Shown: piece after piece, positions 36,531 to 45,491 of the stretch | Numbering within the stretch: position 1 is the stretch's first letter | Layout: every line of letters begins with the position of its first letter | Source: an uncultured Draconibacterium sp. | GTDB taxonomy: Bacteria > Bacteroidota > Bacteroidia > Bacteroidales > Prolixibacteraceae | NCBI RefSeq assembly: GCF_963675585.1 | Contig: NZ_OY776414.1 | Coordinates: 2,211,001 to 2,275,000, forward strand | Direction: 5' to 3' | DNA length: 64,000 bases | Made by a program: the position numbers and the translations under genes | The notes under the pieces: model-generated | Seen by the model: the letters and a program-made list of their open reading frames with translations, nothing else | What the model was told of the DNA's origin: nothing | Databases searched by the model: none

Positions 36531-37595
36531 TTAGTCAATAAAAATGTCAGCAAGTTTGTGCAGGTCGTTTCCAACTTTAGCCCGCGAATCGTTTGTAATT
36601 ACGGCCACAACAACCTTCTCCTTTGGATAGATTATTAAATTCCCACATCCACCAACCGAGCCACCTCCATGCCCGTAATATTCGCGTCCGAATGCATCGG
36701 TACCGGAGAAAAAGCCCATGCCGTATTCGGTTTGTTTACCGTTTTTAAGTTTCTGAGGAGTGATTAATTGCTGTTTTGTTTTTTCCGAAAAAAGTTTGTT
36801 ATCCAACATGGCATTACCAAATTTTATCAAATCTTCCGAAGAGGAAATAAAACCTCCACCTGCCCATTTGTAGCTATTGTCAACGTAAGGCGCATTTATA
36901 ATTTTACCATTGCTCATGTCATAATATCCGGCCCTGTATACAATCAAACTATCCATGTATTCGGCAACTGTTTCATGCATATCAAGCGGTTCAAATACCT
37001 GTTTTTTCATGTATTTAAGAAATTCTTCGCCCGATGCTCCTTCAATTATTGCACTCAACAAATTAAATCCATAACTCGAATAACTGTAATTCGTACCCGG
37101 TTCGAATAACAAAGTATCATTCATAAAAATATCCAGACCTTCGTTTACCGTTGGATAAAACTTCGACGATAAAAATTCTTCATTACGATAATGGCGAATT
37201 CCGGCTATATGACCAGCAACTTGCCGGGTTGTTATTTTATATTCCTTTTCCGGGAAATAGGGTGCGTACTTCTGAACAGCAGCATCCAAATCAATCTTGC
37301 CCTCTTCTATCAATATTCCAAGTGCTGCCGCAGTTAACGATTTCGAAATACTCCCAATTCTGAATTTGGTTTTATCAGGATAAACAGGAACTTGTTGTTC
37401 ATAGTTTCCAAGTCCAAATCCTTCGGAGAATACAATTTCACCGTTTACTGAAACAGATGCAGTCCAACCAACTGATTCACTTTCCTCTTTTAATTGTTCA
37501 ATTAATTTTTTGGCTTCAGCAACTTTTATGTTTAGTTGCGCATAACAGAAAGTACTTATTACTACCAAAAGCAGAATAACGGCTGTTTTTTTCAT
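36531..37595 (-). CDS. Serine hydrolase, class C beta-lactamase/DD-peptidase family
   Basis: This 354-residue protein has a cleavable signal (ending CYAQ) and intact catalytic elements of the family: Ser82 and Lys85 in FRIGSISKSLT, the tyrosine motif in NYSYSSYGFN, and HGGGSVGG in place of the KTG box. Members include penicillin-binding-like carboxypeptidases and esterases (EstB, LACTB type). It acts in the periplasm. It is the intact relative of the protein at 27666-28799, which makes the losses in that one visible. Confidence 0.9.
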   Translation of the reverse strand: MKKTAVILLLVVISTFCYAQLNIKVAEAKKLIEQLKEESESVGWTASVSVNGEIVFSEGFGLGNYEQQVPVYPDKTKFRIGSISKSLTAAALGILIEEGKIDLDAAVQKYAPYFPEKEYKITTRQVAGHIAGIRHYRNEEFLSSKFYPTVNEGLDIFMNDTLLFEPGTNYSYSSYGFNLLSAIIEGASGEEFLKYMKKQVFEPLDMHETVAEYMDSLIVYRAGYYDMSNGKIINAPYVDNSYKWAGGGFISSSEDLIKFGNAMLDNKLFSEKTKQQLITPQKLKNGKQTEYGMGFFSGTDAFGREYYGHGGGSVGGCGNLIIYPKEKVVVAVITNDSRAKVGNDLHKLADIFID

Positions 37596-37687
37596 GGTTT
37601 TTAATTTATTAGTTATCTGACAGATAAATAAAATTACAACAATTTTAATTCTTTTTTATATTCATCTTTAAAGATTAAAAGCTCTTA

Positions 37688-37718
37688 TTTGCTCTTATTC
37701 TAAAATTATCTATTTTTG
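37688..37718 (+). promoter_or_regulatory. Consensus promoter for trhO
   Basis: TTTG (37688-37691), a 19-base spacer and TATTTTTG (37711-37718) match the Bacteroidota promoter exactly. The ATG is 19 bases further on. Confidence 0.8.
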
Positions 37719-37737
37719 CAGCGCAAAATTTTAGCTT

Positions 37738-38778
37738 ATGTTTTTATACAACAGGATTAATAAAGAGGACTTAAAGCAGCGTTTGGCTGAAGAATCATTT
37801 CAACGCAAAACAATTTCGTTTTACAAGTACCACATTCTTGATGATCCGCAAAAATTTCGTGATGATTTATTTCGCGACTGGTATCCAATGGATTGTTTCG
37901 GACGAATTTATGTTGCGCGTGAAGGAATAAATGCACAAATGAGCGTTCCCGAACATCATTTCGACACTTTTTTAAAAACCCTGGAGAAATACAAAATTCT
38001 AAACGGAATTCCCATAAAATACGCCATTGAAGACGATGGAAAGTCGTTCTACAAATTAACCATAAAAGTTCGGCCCAAGCTCGTTGCCGACGGTTTAGAT
38101 GACGGAAGTTACGATGTAACAAATGTTGGCAAACACTTAAGCGGGATTGATTTTCACGAGCAAATAGGAAATGAAAACACCGTAGTGGTTGATATGCGTA
38201 ATTACTACGAAAGTGAAATTGGCCATTTTGAAGGAGCCATTTGCCCGGAAGCGGATACATTCCGCGAAGAGTTGGAAATTGTTACCGATTTGCTGGAAGA
38301 CCAGAAAGACAAAAAAGTACTCCTGTATTGTACCGGTGGTATTCGTTGTGAAAAAGCCAGCGCGTATTTAAAACACAAAGGTTTTAATGATGTTAACCAG
38401 TTGCATGGAGGAATTTTAGAATACTCACGGCAAATTAAATCGGCAGGTCTCGAACCGAAATTTATTGGTAAAAACTTTGTATTCGACGAGCGTTTGGGCG
38501 AAAGTGTAAACGGAGAAGTTATTTCAAAATGTCATCAGTGTGGTACTGCCTGCGACGCGCATACCAACTGCGACAACCATGGTTGCCACATTTTATTTAT
38601 CCAATGTCCGGAGTGCGCAAAAAAATACAATGGGTGCTGCACTCCCGAATGTGCCGAAGAAAAAGTGGCTGGGAAAGCACGATCGGCAGAAAAACGCGTG
38701 GGTTTTGGCAACAGCCGAAAATTTAGAAAAAGCCTTTCCTTGATACAAACTGAACAAGACAAACTAACTGTTCAATAA
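37738..38778 (+). CDS. trhO: Oxygen-dependent tRNA uridine(34) hydroxylase TrhO
   Basis: This 346-residue rhodanese-family protein (YceA) forms 5-hydroxyuridine at tRNA position 34. The N-terminal acylphosphatase-like domain contains GRIYVAREGINAQMS. The rhodanese domain (about 135-225) holds the active-site Cys198 in LLYCTGGIRCEKA, which is the TrhO signature. The C-terminal extension has a cysteine-rich zinc-type cluster (KCHQCGTACDAHTNC, CPECAKKYNGCC), as in many Bacteroidota members. Transcription is from the consensus promoter at 37688. Confidence 0.93.
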   Translation: MFLYNRINKEDLKQRLAEESFQRKTISFYKYHILDDPQKFRDDLFRDWYPMDCFGRIYVAREGINAQMSVPEHHFDTFLKTLEKYKILNGIPIKYAIEDDGKSFYKLTIKVRPKLVADGLDDGSYDVTNVGKHLSGIDFHEQIGNENTVVVDMRNYYESEIGHFEGAICPEADTFREELEIVTDLLEDQKDKKVLLYCTGGIRCEKASAYLKHKGFNDVNQLHGGILEYSRQIKSAGLEPKFIGKNFVFDERLGESVNGEVISKCHQCGTACDAHTNCDNHGCHILFIQCPECAKKYNGCCTPECAEEKVAGKARSAEKRVGFGNSRKFRKSLSLIQTEQDKLTVQ

Positions 38779-38881
38779 AAAAATATCGACACATCATCCT
38801 GTACCTGTTTCAGTATCTTTATATCGCGGTTAGATTCCGAACTAAATTTGGAATGACGCCCAGTCATTTATACACATTTTC

Positions 38882-38889
38882 TATTTTTG
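38882..38889 (+). promoter_or_regulatory. -7 promoter element four bases before the dus start codon
   Basis: TATTTTTG at 38882-38889 is followed by CAGC and then the ATG at 38894. Bacteroidota transcripts usually start a few bases after this box, so this mRNA would have almost no leader. No TTTG sits at the standard distance upstream. Confidence 0.45.
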
Positions 38890-38893
38890 CAGC

Positions 38894-39868
38894 ATGAACA
38901 ATTTTTGGAAAGAAATTAAAAGCCCGGTTTTTTCGCTGGCTCCCATGGAAGATGTAACCGATACCGTTTTTCGCGAGATTGTGATGGGAATGGCAACCCC
39001 CGGTAAACTGCACGTCGTTTTTACTGAATTTACTTCGGTGGAAGGGATGAACCATCCGGTTGGACGCGAGCGTGTTTCCGAACGATTGATCGTTAACGAA
39101 TCGGAACGAATTTTACTAAAAGAAATGGGCGTAAAACTGGTTGCACAGATTTGGGGGCGCAATCCCGAGATTTATGCCAACATTGCAAAATATATTTCCG
39201 AAAATTATGATTTTGACGGCATAGACATTAACATGGGATGCCCGGTAAAAAAGGTGTTTAAAATTGGAGCATGCAGTGCATTAATTGGAGAACCCGGGCT
39301 GGCCAAAGAAATTATTCTGGCAACCAAAGAAGCTACTCCCCTGCCGGTAAGTGTAAAAACACGCACCGGAATTAAACAACACCAAACCGAAGAATGGATT
39401 TCTGAATTGCTGGAAGTTGATCCGGCAGCTATAATATTACACGGACGTACACAGCGGATGCAATCCGATGGCGATGCCAGCTGGGAGGAGATTGCCAAAG
39501 CAGTTGAATTAAAAAACCAATTAAAACCACACATTCCTTTTCATGGTAACGGCGATGTTTTTTCGTATGAAAAAGGCTTACAACGAATACAGGAAACAGG
39601 TGTTGACGGTGTAATGATTGGCCGTGGAATTTTTCAAAATCCCTGGTTCTTTAATCCCGCAAAAACGGAAATTACAAAGGAAGAACGGATTGATAAACTA
39701 CTGGCACACACCCGGCTTTTTGAACAAACCTGGGGAGGAATTAAAAACTTCAATATTTTAAAACGTTTTTACAAGATTTACCTGAACTCATTTCCTGGAG
39801 CAGCAAAACTTCGTGCTGATTTAATGGAAGTGAAAGACTACCAGGAGGTATATACTTATTTTCAATAA
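38894..39868 (+). CDS. dus: tRNA-dihydrouridine synthase
   Basis: This 324-residue FMN enzyme reduces uridines in tRNA D-loops. The N-terminal SPVFSLAPMEDVTD binds FMN; the catalytic Cys116 is in DINMGCPVKKV. The lower loop has VKTRTGI and HGRTQRMQSDG, and GVMIGRGIFQNPWFF closes the barrel. The short C-terminal helical domain binds tRNA. Which of the DusA/B/C specificities applies is not clear from reading. Confidence 0.93.
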   Translation: MNNFWKEIKSPVFSLAPMEDVTDTVFREIVMGMATPGKLHVVFTEFTSVEGMNHPVGRERVSERLIVNESERILLKEMGVKLVAQIWGRNPEIYANIAKYISENYDFDGIDINMGCPVKKVFKIGACSALIGEPGLAKEIILATKEATPLPVSVKTRTGIKQHQTEEWISELLEVDPAAIILHGRTQRMQSDGDASWEEIAKAVELKNQLKPHIPFHGNGDVFSYEKGLQRIQETGVDGVMIGRGIFQNPWFFNPAKTEITKEERIDKLLAHTRLFEQTWGGIKNFNILKRFYKIYLNSFPGAAKLRADLMEVKDYQEVYTYFQ

Positions 39869-40022
39869 AAACCCGCTTTTTAGTTGTACGTTTTAACCCG
39901 AAATCCCAAACTCACCACCTTTACTCTAATAGCTTTGCTGATACAAACTTAGGGGTTTTCAGTCTTTGGTTTGTCTTATTACCAATTAACCAATATTCGT
40001 ATTATCCGCTAAAATCAAAATT

Positions 40023-40502
40023 ATGAAAACTCAATCGAACCGCCGCAGCTTTATTCGAAACAGCGCACTGACCGGGTGCACATTGCTGGTTGCTGGAAAA
40101 CTTTCAGCTTTTACTTTTCCAGAAGATGAAATTCCTAATCCAAAAGAATTAAATTACTGTGGTTACAAATGTCCCAAAGTCTGTCAGTTTTTAGAAGCAT
40201 CGGTAAAAAACGATACCGAACTTAAAAAGAAAGCCTATGAAACCTGGAAAATTAAGGAACATTACAATATTGATTTCGATGCCAAAACCAGTGTGTGTTT
40301 CGGTTGTAAAAATAACGACAAACCGGCAGGTGTAGTTTTAAGTAACTGTACTGTTCGTTCGTGTGCCATTGACAAAAATATTAACTCCTGCATTCAGTGC
40401 AAAAACTTAAAGACCTGCGACAAAGATCTCTGGACACGTTTCCCCGATTTTCATCAATCAGTAATTAAAATGCAGACTGTTTATTTCGAAGCTAAATCAT
40501 AA
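40023..40502 (+). CDS. Tat-exported cysteine-rich DUF3795-like protein
   Basis: This 159-residue protein starts with a Tat-type signal (NRRSFIRNSALTGCTLLVAGK). The mature part has ten cysteines in CxxC-like groups (YCGYKCPKVC, SVCFGCKNN, SNCTVRSC, SCIQCKNLKTC), the DUF3795 pattern, suggesting an Fe-S cluster or zinc. Tat export implies folding around a cofactor in the cytoplasm. The function of the family is unknown. It stands alone between dus and the propeller gene. Confidence 0.82.
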   Translation: MKTQSNRRSFIRNSALTGCTLLVAGKLSAFTFPEDEIPNPKELNYCGYKCPKVCQFLEASVKNDTELKKKAYETWKIKEHYNIDFDAKTSVCFGCKNNDKPAGVVLSNCTVRSCAIDKNINSCIQCKNLKTCDKDLWTRFPDFHQSVIKMQTVYFEAKS

Positions 40503-40587
40503 TCATTTTAAATACCTCCACATACAACTTAAAAGTGTAATAAAATTATCTTTATCGATACTTTTATAAAAATCAAATTATTCTGAA

Positions 40588-41835
40588 ATGAAGACTGTAT
40601 TCCTTTTTCTGCTTGGCATTGTCATCTTATCGTGTACATCAAAAAAATCAGAAACCTACCAATGGCGGGGCGAAAATCGCGGTGGTATTTTCCCTGAAAC
40701 CAATTTGTTAAAAAACTGGCCCGAAAATGGACCTGAAGAAATATGGTTTACCGAAGGAATTGGAAACGGATATGGATCACCAACGATAACCGATAAAGAA
40801 ATATTTGTTACCGGTGCCGTCGACAGCACGGCCACACTTTTTTGTCTGGATTTGAATGGTAAAATAAGTTGGAAAGTACCCTTTGGTAACGAATGGGTTA
40901 AAAACTATGCCGGCTCGCGCTCGCAACCTACCGTTGTGGATGATAAAATTTACGTCGGATCCGGAATGGGAAATCTTTATTGTTTAAACCGTGATAATGG
41001 AGAAGTACTTTGGTCGAAAGATTTTAGCGAAGATTTTCAGGGAATCTATCCTCGTTTTGGGCACTCGGAAGCCGCTTTGATTGATGGAGACAAAGTGTTT
41101 TGGACGCCGGGAGGAAAAGAATACAATGTAGTTGCATTAAATCGTTTTACAGGCGAATTACTTTGGTCGAACAAGGGATATGGCGAACGTTCAGCTTACA
41201 ATCCGGGAACATTAATTACTTTACCCAATCGCCATATATTTGTAACTTTTTCGGCTTATCACATGATGGGACTGGATGCACAAACAGGCGAATTATTGTG
41301 GACGCACGATCAGGATAACGTGCCGTTGGACAAACGTCAACCGGGAATGGGCGATACTCACAGTAACTGTGTTGTTTACGACAACGGATACATTTATTAT
41401 GCTGCCGGCGATGGGAATGGTGGTGTAAAACTGCAACTCTCCGATGATGGTTCTGAAATTACAGAGGTATGGCGAAATACAGGTTTCGACAGTTACATGG
41501 GCGGAATTGTAAAAATTGATAATTGCCTGTACGGAAGTGGTACTTCGAAAAAACAATTTAAAAGTATAAATGCCGAGACCGGCGAAATAAGCGACTCGCT
41601 AAAAATTGGCTGGGGTGCATTGATTGCTGCCGACAATATGTTGTATTACTACGCTCAAAACGGGAAGCTATCGTTATTGAGTCACGACAAAATAGGCAAA
41701 ATGACAGAGCAAGGCCAATTTAAAATTACACGCGGCGGACAAGAACATTTTTCGCACCCGGTAATTAAAGATGGTATTTTATATCAGCGACATGGAGAAG
41801 TTTTAATGGCTTTTGATGTAAAATCCGAAAATTAA
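40588..41835 (+). CDS. PQQ-type beta-propeller lipoprotein
   Basis: This 415-residue lipoprotein has a signal ending VILSC and the repeated strands of a PQQ-enzyme-like propeller (KIYVGSGMGNLYCLNRDNGEVLW; NVVALNRFTGELLWSNKGYGERS; MMGLDAQTGELLWTHDQ). It lacks clear PQQ-dehydrogenase active-site features, so it is more likely a scaffold or sugar-binding propeller than a quinoprotein dehydrogenase. Its stop overlaps the folE stop by 4 bases in convergent orientation. Confidence 0.85.
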   Translation: MKTVFLFLLGIVILSCTSKKSETYQWRGENRGGIFPETNLLKNWPENGPEEIWFTEGIGNGYGSPTITDKEIFVTGAVDSTATLFCLDLNGKISWKVPFGNEWVKNYAGSRSQPTVVDDKIYVGSGMGNLYCLNRDNGEVLWSKDFSEDFQGIYPRFGHSEAALIDGDKVFWTPGGKEYNVVALNRFTGELLWSNKGYGERSAYNPGTLITLPNRHIFVTFSAYHMMGLDAQTGELLWTHDQDNVPLDKRQPGMGDTHSNCVVYDNGYIYYAAGDGNGGVKLQLSDDGSEITEVWRNTGFDSYMGGIVKIDNCLYGSGTSKKQFKSINAETGEISDSLKIGWGALIAADNMLYYYAQNGKLSLLSHDKIGKMTEQGQFKITRGGQEHFSHPVIKDGILYQRHGEVLMAFDVKSEN

Positions 41836-42560
41836 AATTTCAGGTATTTTAAAAACTCATCGCGAACTGCTTTTTCCTTAAATTTTCCCGAATACTCAGC
41901 TGTAACAGTACTGCTGCTTTCGTCCTGTATTCCACGCGATGAAACACACAAATGTTTTGCATCGATTACAACAGCTACATCATCCGTTTTTAAAATATCT
42001 TTTAATTCGTTGGCAATTTGTACAGTAAGTCGCTCCTGCACTTGGGGTCGACGTGCAAAATAATCAACAATTCGATTTATTTTGCTCAAGCCAATTACTT
42101 CGCCCGAAGAAATGTAAGCCACATGCGCTTTCCCAACTATTGGTAAAAAATGATGCTCGCATGTTGAATTCATATTTATGTTTTTTTCAACCAGCATTTC
42201 GCCATATTGAAATTTGTTTTCGAAGACTGAAATTTTGGGTTTGTTCTCAGGATTTAATCCGTAAAAAATTTCCTGTACAAACATTTTTGCAACACGGTGC
42301 GGCGTTCCCTGCAAACTATCGTCGTTTAAATCCAGTCCCATTGTTTCCATAATGTCTCTGAATTTGCCCTCAATAATTTCCATTTTTTGCTCATCCGAAA
42401 GATCAAAAGCATCTTTTCGCAGCGGTGTGTCAATCGATGTTCCAATATGGTTATCACCTAATTCGTCATAATTACTGGTGTGAATATCTACTTTACCCAC
42501 ACTCTTCACCGCCTTTTTGCCATTCACTTTTGTGAATATCATTTCTTCCCTGTAACTCAT
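41832..42560 (-). CDS. folE: GTP cyclohydrolase I
   Basis: This 242-residue enzyme converts GTP to dihydroneopterin triphosphate, the first step of folate synthesis. The zinc and catalytic residues are in MNSTCEHHFLPIVGKAHVAY (Cys and His) and IDAKHLCVSSRGIQD (His and Cys), with GLSKINRIVDYFARRPQVQERLT between. The first about 55 residues are an extension beyond the core. It is convergent with the propeller gene and overlaps it by 4 bases. Confidence 0.96.
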   Translation of the reverse strand: MSYREEMIFTKVNGKKAVKSVGKVDIHTSNYDELGDNHIGTSIDTPLRKDAFDLSDEQKMEIIEGKFRDIMETMGLDLNDDSLQGTPHRVAKMFVQEIFYGLNPENKPKISVFENKFQYGEMLVEKNINMNSTCEHHFLPIVGKAHVAYISSGEVIGLSKINRIVDYFARRPQVQERLTVQIANELKDILKTDDVAVVIDAKHLCVSSRGIQDESSSTVTAEYSGKFKEKAVRDEFLKYLKF

Positions 42561-42818
42561 AATTTGTATATGTTACTTGTTTCTAATTCTGAATAACATT
42601 ACAAATAACAGACATATTTGTATTTTGTTTAATCCATCTGTAGTTTTTATTAAACAGAATACATTTTTTTGACCAAATGACTCTTCCCATGACGAATCAT
42701 TTCCTTTTTATTAAAAAGATAAAAGACCGTTGATAAACTTAACGAATAAGCCAAATATTGATCTAACTTTAGGCATAAAATAAAAACTGCCAAAAGTTTA
42801 TAATGCTCACTTAAAACT

Positions 42819-43748
42819 ATGAAACAGATTCTTGCCCTTTTTTTACTAGTCATTCCTTTTTGGGGAATAAGCCAAAGTGATGTACTGTTTTTCTCCTATT
42901 TTAAAGGAAACGGAGAGGACGGACTCCATCTTGCATACAGCACTGATGGTTACCAGTGGAACACCTTAAAAAATGACAAGTCGTTTTTACAACCCGAAGT
43001 AGGAGAAAGTGTGCTAATGCGCGATCCATGTATTTTGTATGGCCCCGATAAACAATTCCACATGGTTTGGACAAGCGGCTGGAATGAACACGGAATTGGT
43101 TATGCCAGCTCGAAAGACCTGGTAACCTGGTCGGGACAAAAATACATTGAGGTGATGAAACATGAACCGGAAGCTTTAAACTGCTGGGCTCCCGAAATAA
43201 CATACGATGAAGCCAAAAACGAATATATGATATTTTGGTCAAGCACCATCCCGGGCCGTTTCCCGGAAACAGACGGCACAGGCGACGATAAATACAATCA
43301 TAGAATGTATTATGTAACTACAAAGGATTTTGAAAAATACAGCGAAACAAAACTATTATACGATCGTGGTTTTAATGTAATCGATGGTTCCATACTAAAG
43401 CTTGATACTGATGAGTTTGTACTTTTTTTAAAAGATGAGACCAGAGAACCGATTGCTGAAAAAAATATACGATGGGCAAAGGCAAAAAATATCGAAGGCC
43501 CGTATTCAAAACCATCGCTGCCAATTACCGGAGATTATTGGGCAGAAGGTCCAACCTGCATAAAAATTGGAGAGAAATATGTTGTTTATTTCGATAAATA
43601 CACCGAAAAAAGTATGGGAGCAGTTGAATCGACTGACTTGGAAAACTGGACTGATATTTCGGATAAAATTTCGTTTACCGGCGGCGTGCGCCATGGAACT
43701 GTTTTTAGCGTACCCTACAAAATTGCCAGACAACTAATTGAAGAATAA
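42819..43748 (+). CDS. GH43-like five-bladed propeller glycoside hydrolase
   Basis: This 309-residue protein has a signal peptide (ending WGISQ) and the GH43 pattern of three catalytic acids: Asp in MRDPCILYG (about 69), Asp in VIDGSILKL (about 190) and Glu in WAEGPTCIK (about 245). WAPEITYDEAKNEYMIFWSS is also typical. GH43 enzymes act on alpha-L-arabinofuranosides, beta-xylosides or galactans; specificity is not visible. It stands alone, away from both CAZyme clusters in the window. Confidence 0.82.
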   Translation: MKQILALFLLVIPFWGISQSDVLFFSYFKGNGEDGLHLAYSTDGYQWNTLKNDKSFLQPEVGESVLMRDPCILYGPDKQFHMVWTSGWNEHGIGYASSKDLVTWSGQKYIEVMKHEPEALNCWAPEITYDEAKNEYMIFWSSTIPGRFPETDGTGDDKYNHRMYYVTTKDFEKYSETKLLYDRGFNVIDGSILKLDTDEFVLFLKDETREPIAEKNIRWAKAKNIEGPYSKPSLPITGDYWAEGPTCIKIGEKYVVYFDKYTEKSMGAVESTDLENWTDISDKISFTGGVRHGTVFSVPYKIARQLIEE

Positions 43749-44004
43749 GCACACAACACTTTAAATCGGTAGGTCTTACAGGGCAAATCAGGATTTTCTA
43801 GCGGTGCTAAAAAAAAATATAGTGCATCATTCAATTACATCATCTCCATTTCATTCATGAAATTTGCTTCTGTTAAAATAAAAAATGGAGACGATGAGAT
43901 TTATTGATTTCGGGGTCTATTACTTTGTTTACAGATGGCGCCAAATGGGCAAGAATAAGACAAAAAAAAAAGTGAATTAAATTTGGCATTTTTTTAGAAT
44001 ATTC
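43749..44004. other. Intergenic region before the tRNA genes with a long imperfect inverted repeat
   Basis: No gene is visible. CATCATCTCCATTT (43838-43851) is the reverse complement of AAATGGAGACGATG (43883-43896) with one mismatch, around a 31-base loop. This could form a stem-loop in RNA or be a remnant of an inserted element; there is no T-tract that would make it a terminator. Confidence 0.45.
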
Positions 44005-44035
44005 TTTGTCAGTGTAAAAACAATTTCTACTTTTG
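44005..44035 (+). promoter_or_regulatory. Consensus promoter for the tRNA cluster
   Basis: TTTG (44005-44008), a 19-base spacer and TACTTTTG (44028-44035) match the Bacteroidota promoter exactly, about 100 bases before the first tRNA. Confidence 0.85.
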
Positions 44036-44136
44036 CACGCACGAAAAACAAACGAACAACGTTCTTTCGTTATGATGGAATAAGCTTTATTAATTTTACT
44101 GCAAAGTAGACTTAATTAGCAAGTTTGGCCTCATTA

Positions 44137-44224
<88 letters not shown>

Positions 44225-44236
44225 TTAAAAATATTT

Positions 44237-44311
44237 CGGGATGTAGCGCAGTCCGGTTAGCGCACCTGCTTTGGGAGCAGGGGGTCCCAGGTTCGAATCC
44301 TGGTATCCCGA
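44237..44311 (+). tRNA. tRNA-Pro (TGG), copy 1
   Basis: The 75-base gene has acceptor CGGGATG/TATCCCG, anticodon TGG in loop TTTGGGA, and T arm AGGTTCGAATCCT. CCA is not encoded. It lies 13 bases after tRNA-Ser, on the same transcript. Confidence 0.96.
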
Positions 44312-44324
44312 CTTAATAAAATTA

Positions 44325-44354
44325 AAAGGAGTTAGACAAAAGTTTGACTCCTTT
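44325..44354 (+). other. Hairpin between the two tRNA-Pro genes
   Basis: AAAGGAGT (44325-44332) pairs with ACTCCTTT (44347-44354), with CAAA/TTTG inside. It is followed by AACATT, not a T-tract, so it is probably a processing or partial-termination element. Confidence 0.5.
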
Positions 44355-44376
44355 AACATTCTAAAGAAAATATTTT

Positions 44377-44451
44377 CGGGATGTAGCGCAGTCCGGTTAG
44401 CGCACCTGCTTTGGGAGCAGGGGGTCCCAGGTTCGAATCCTGGTATCCCGA
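44377..44451 (+). tRNA. tRNA-Pro (TGG), copy 2
   Basis: The sequence is identical over all 75 bases to the copy at 44237-44311, including the discriminator A. The preceding bases ATATTT/TATTTT and the following AC are also shared, consistent with a tandem duplication. Confidence 0.96.
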
Positions 44452-44460
44452 CGAAAATCA

Positions 44461-44496
44461 AAGAGTTACAAGGTTTATTTCTTGTGACTCTTTTTA
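44461..44496 (+). terminator. Rho-independent terminator of the tRNA operon
   Basis: AAGAGTTACAAG (44461-44472) pairs with CTTGTGACTCTT (44481-44492) with one G-T pair, followed by TTTATTT. Confidence 0.85.
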
Positions 44497-44523
44497 TTTG
44501 CCCGAAATTCAATCGATTTAAAA

Positions 44524-45243
44524 TTACTCCGCCATGTATTTTTCCCTGTGATTTAAAAAATCGCGATACACTCTATAATGTTCTGTATCCTCATAATCGA
44601 CAGTTGAAACAGGCATTTGATTAAAATTATAAATGGTGGCCTTTTTGCAGGCCAGTAATATGGGCGAATGTGTTGCTACAATAAACTGGGCGTGTCCGGC
44701 AGTCGCATTTTCGCTTATCAATTGAAGCAGTTCGAGTTGACTCGATGGAGAAAGTGCAGTTTCGGGTTCATCCAAAAGATACAATCATTTTAATTTGTAT
44801 CTGCTCCTAAAAAACGACATAAGCGATTGTCCGTGCGACTGCGAGATCAAAGATTTACCGCCAAAAAGCTCCAACTGTCCCGGATCGTTTGTTGCCCATT
44901 CTTCAAGCAAAGAAGCAAAATCTTTAAAAATTTGAGCTCCGAAAAAAGATCCAGGAACCGAACCATCCACCCATGCTATCTTTAAATAACGATGTAACGA
45001 CGCTTCGTACCGGTTTACCCGAACCCGCGAATTCATTCCATTTCGCCAAATGTAAATTCCGGCAGCTGTTGCAATGGCTTCGAGCAGTGTTGATTTACCT
45101 GAACCATTTTCTCCAACAAACATAGTCACCGGATTTGTAAAATCGAGTTGTTTGGTTTCGGAAAACAAGGGAAGATTAAACGGATAATGTTCTGTTGTAG
45201 GATATCGTTCCGATTCTAAAAGGATATGCTTTAAATGGTGCAT
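44524..45243 (-). pseudogene. AAA/ABC-type ATPase interrupted by one in-frame TGA
   Basis: Two pieces in the same frame make one ATPase of about 239 residues from the ATG at 45243. The first piece has Walker A VGENGSGKST and the signature-like SHGQSLMSFF. A TGA at 44787-44785 interrupts it just before Walker B, LYLLDEPETALSP; ATHSPILLA (switch His) and the C-terminus follow. Relatives normally have Gly where the stop is, so a single GGA to TGA change would explain it. Without read-through the product lacks Walker B and cannot hydrolyse ATP. No selenocysteine signal is evident. A sequencing error is possible. The rest of the frame is intact, so any inactivation is recent. Confidence 0.8.
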
Positions 45244-45428
45244 GAAATTTGGATAAAGGTTGAGTGTTTTATGTAATTGAAGAAATCCGAAGATAAACAA
45301 TATCTACAGAAAAATCGAATCACTGCTTTATTGTCTTTATCAATTTTTCATACTGCACCATTCCTCTCATTATAAAATCAGACTATAATTGGCTATTCTT
45401 CAATGATGACATTAAAGTACAACGAAAA

Positions 45429-45456
45429 CTTTTCCAAAGTTTAAAACTTTGGAAAA
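45429..45456 (-). terminator. Terminator after the cupin gene
   Basis: CTTTTCCAAAGTTT and its near-exact complement (45429-45456) form a long AT-rich stem. On the minus strand it is followed by TTTTCG. It lies 35 bases beyond the cupin stop codon. Confidence 0.65.
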
Positions 45457-45491
45457 GCTCTTCATTTGTTTTTAAAACGGTGTTCTTTTTT

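Noticed and set aside
42650-42853. Minus-strand 67-codon frame before the GH43-like gene
   Set aside because: It overlaps the start of the GH43-like signal peptide, lies in AT-rich DNA and has no recognisable domain.
44524-44787. Selenocysteine at the TGA in the ATPase
   Set aside because: Relatives have Gly at this position, not Cys, and no selenocysteine insertion element is apparent.
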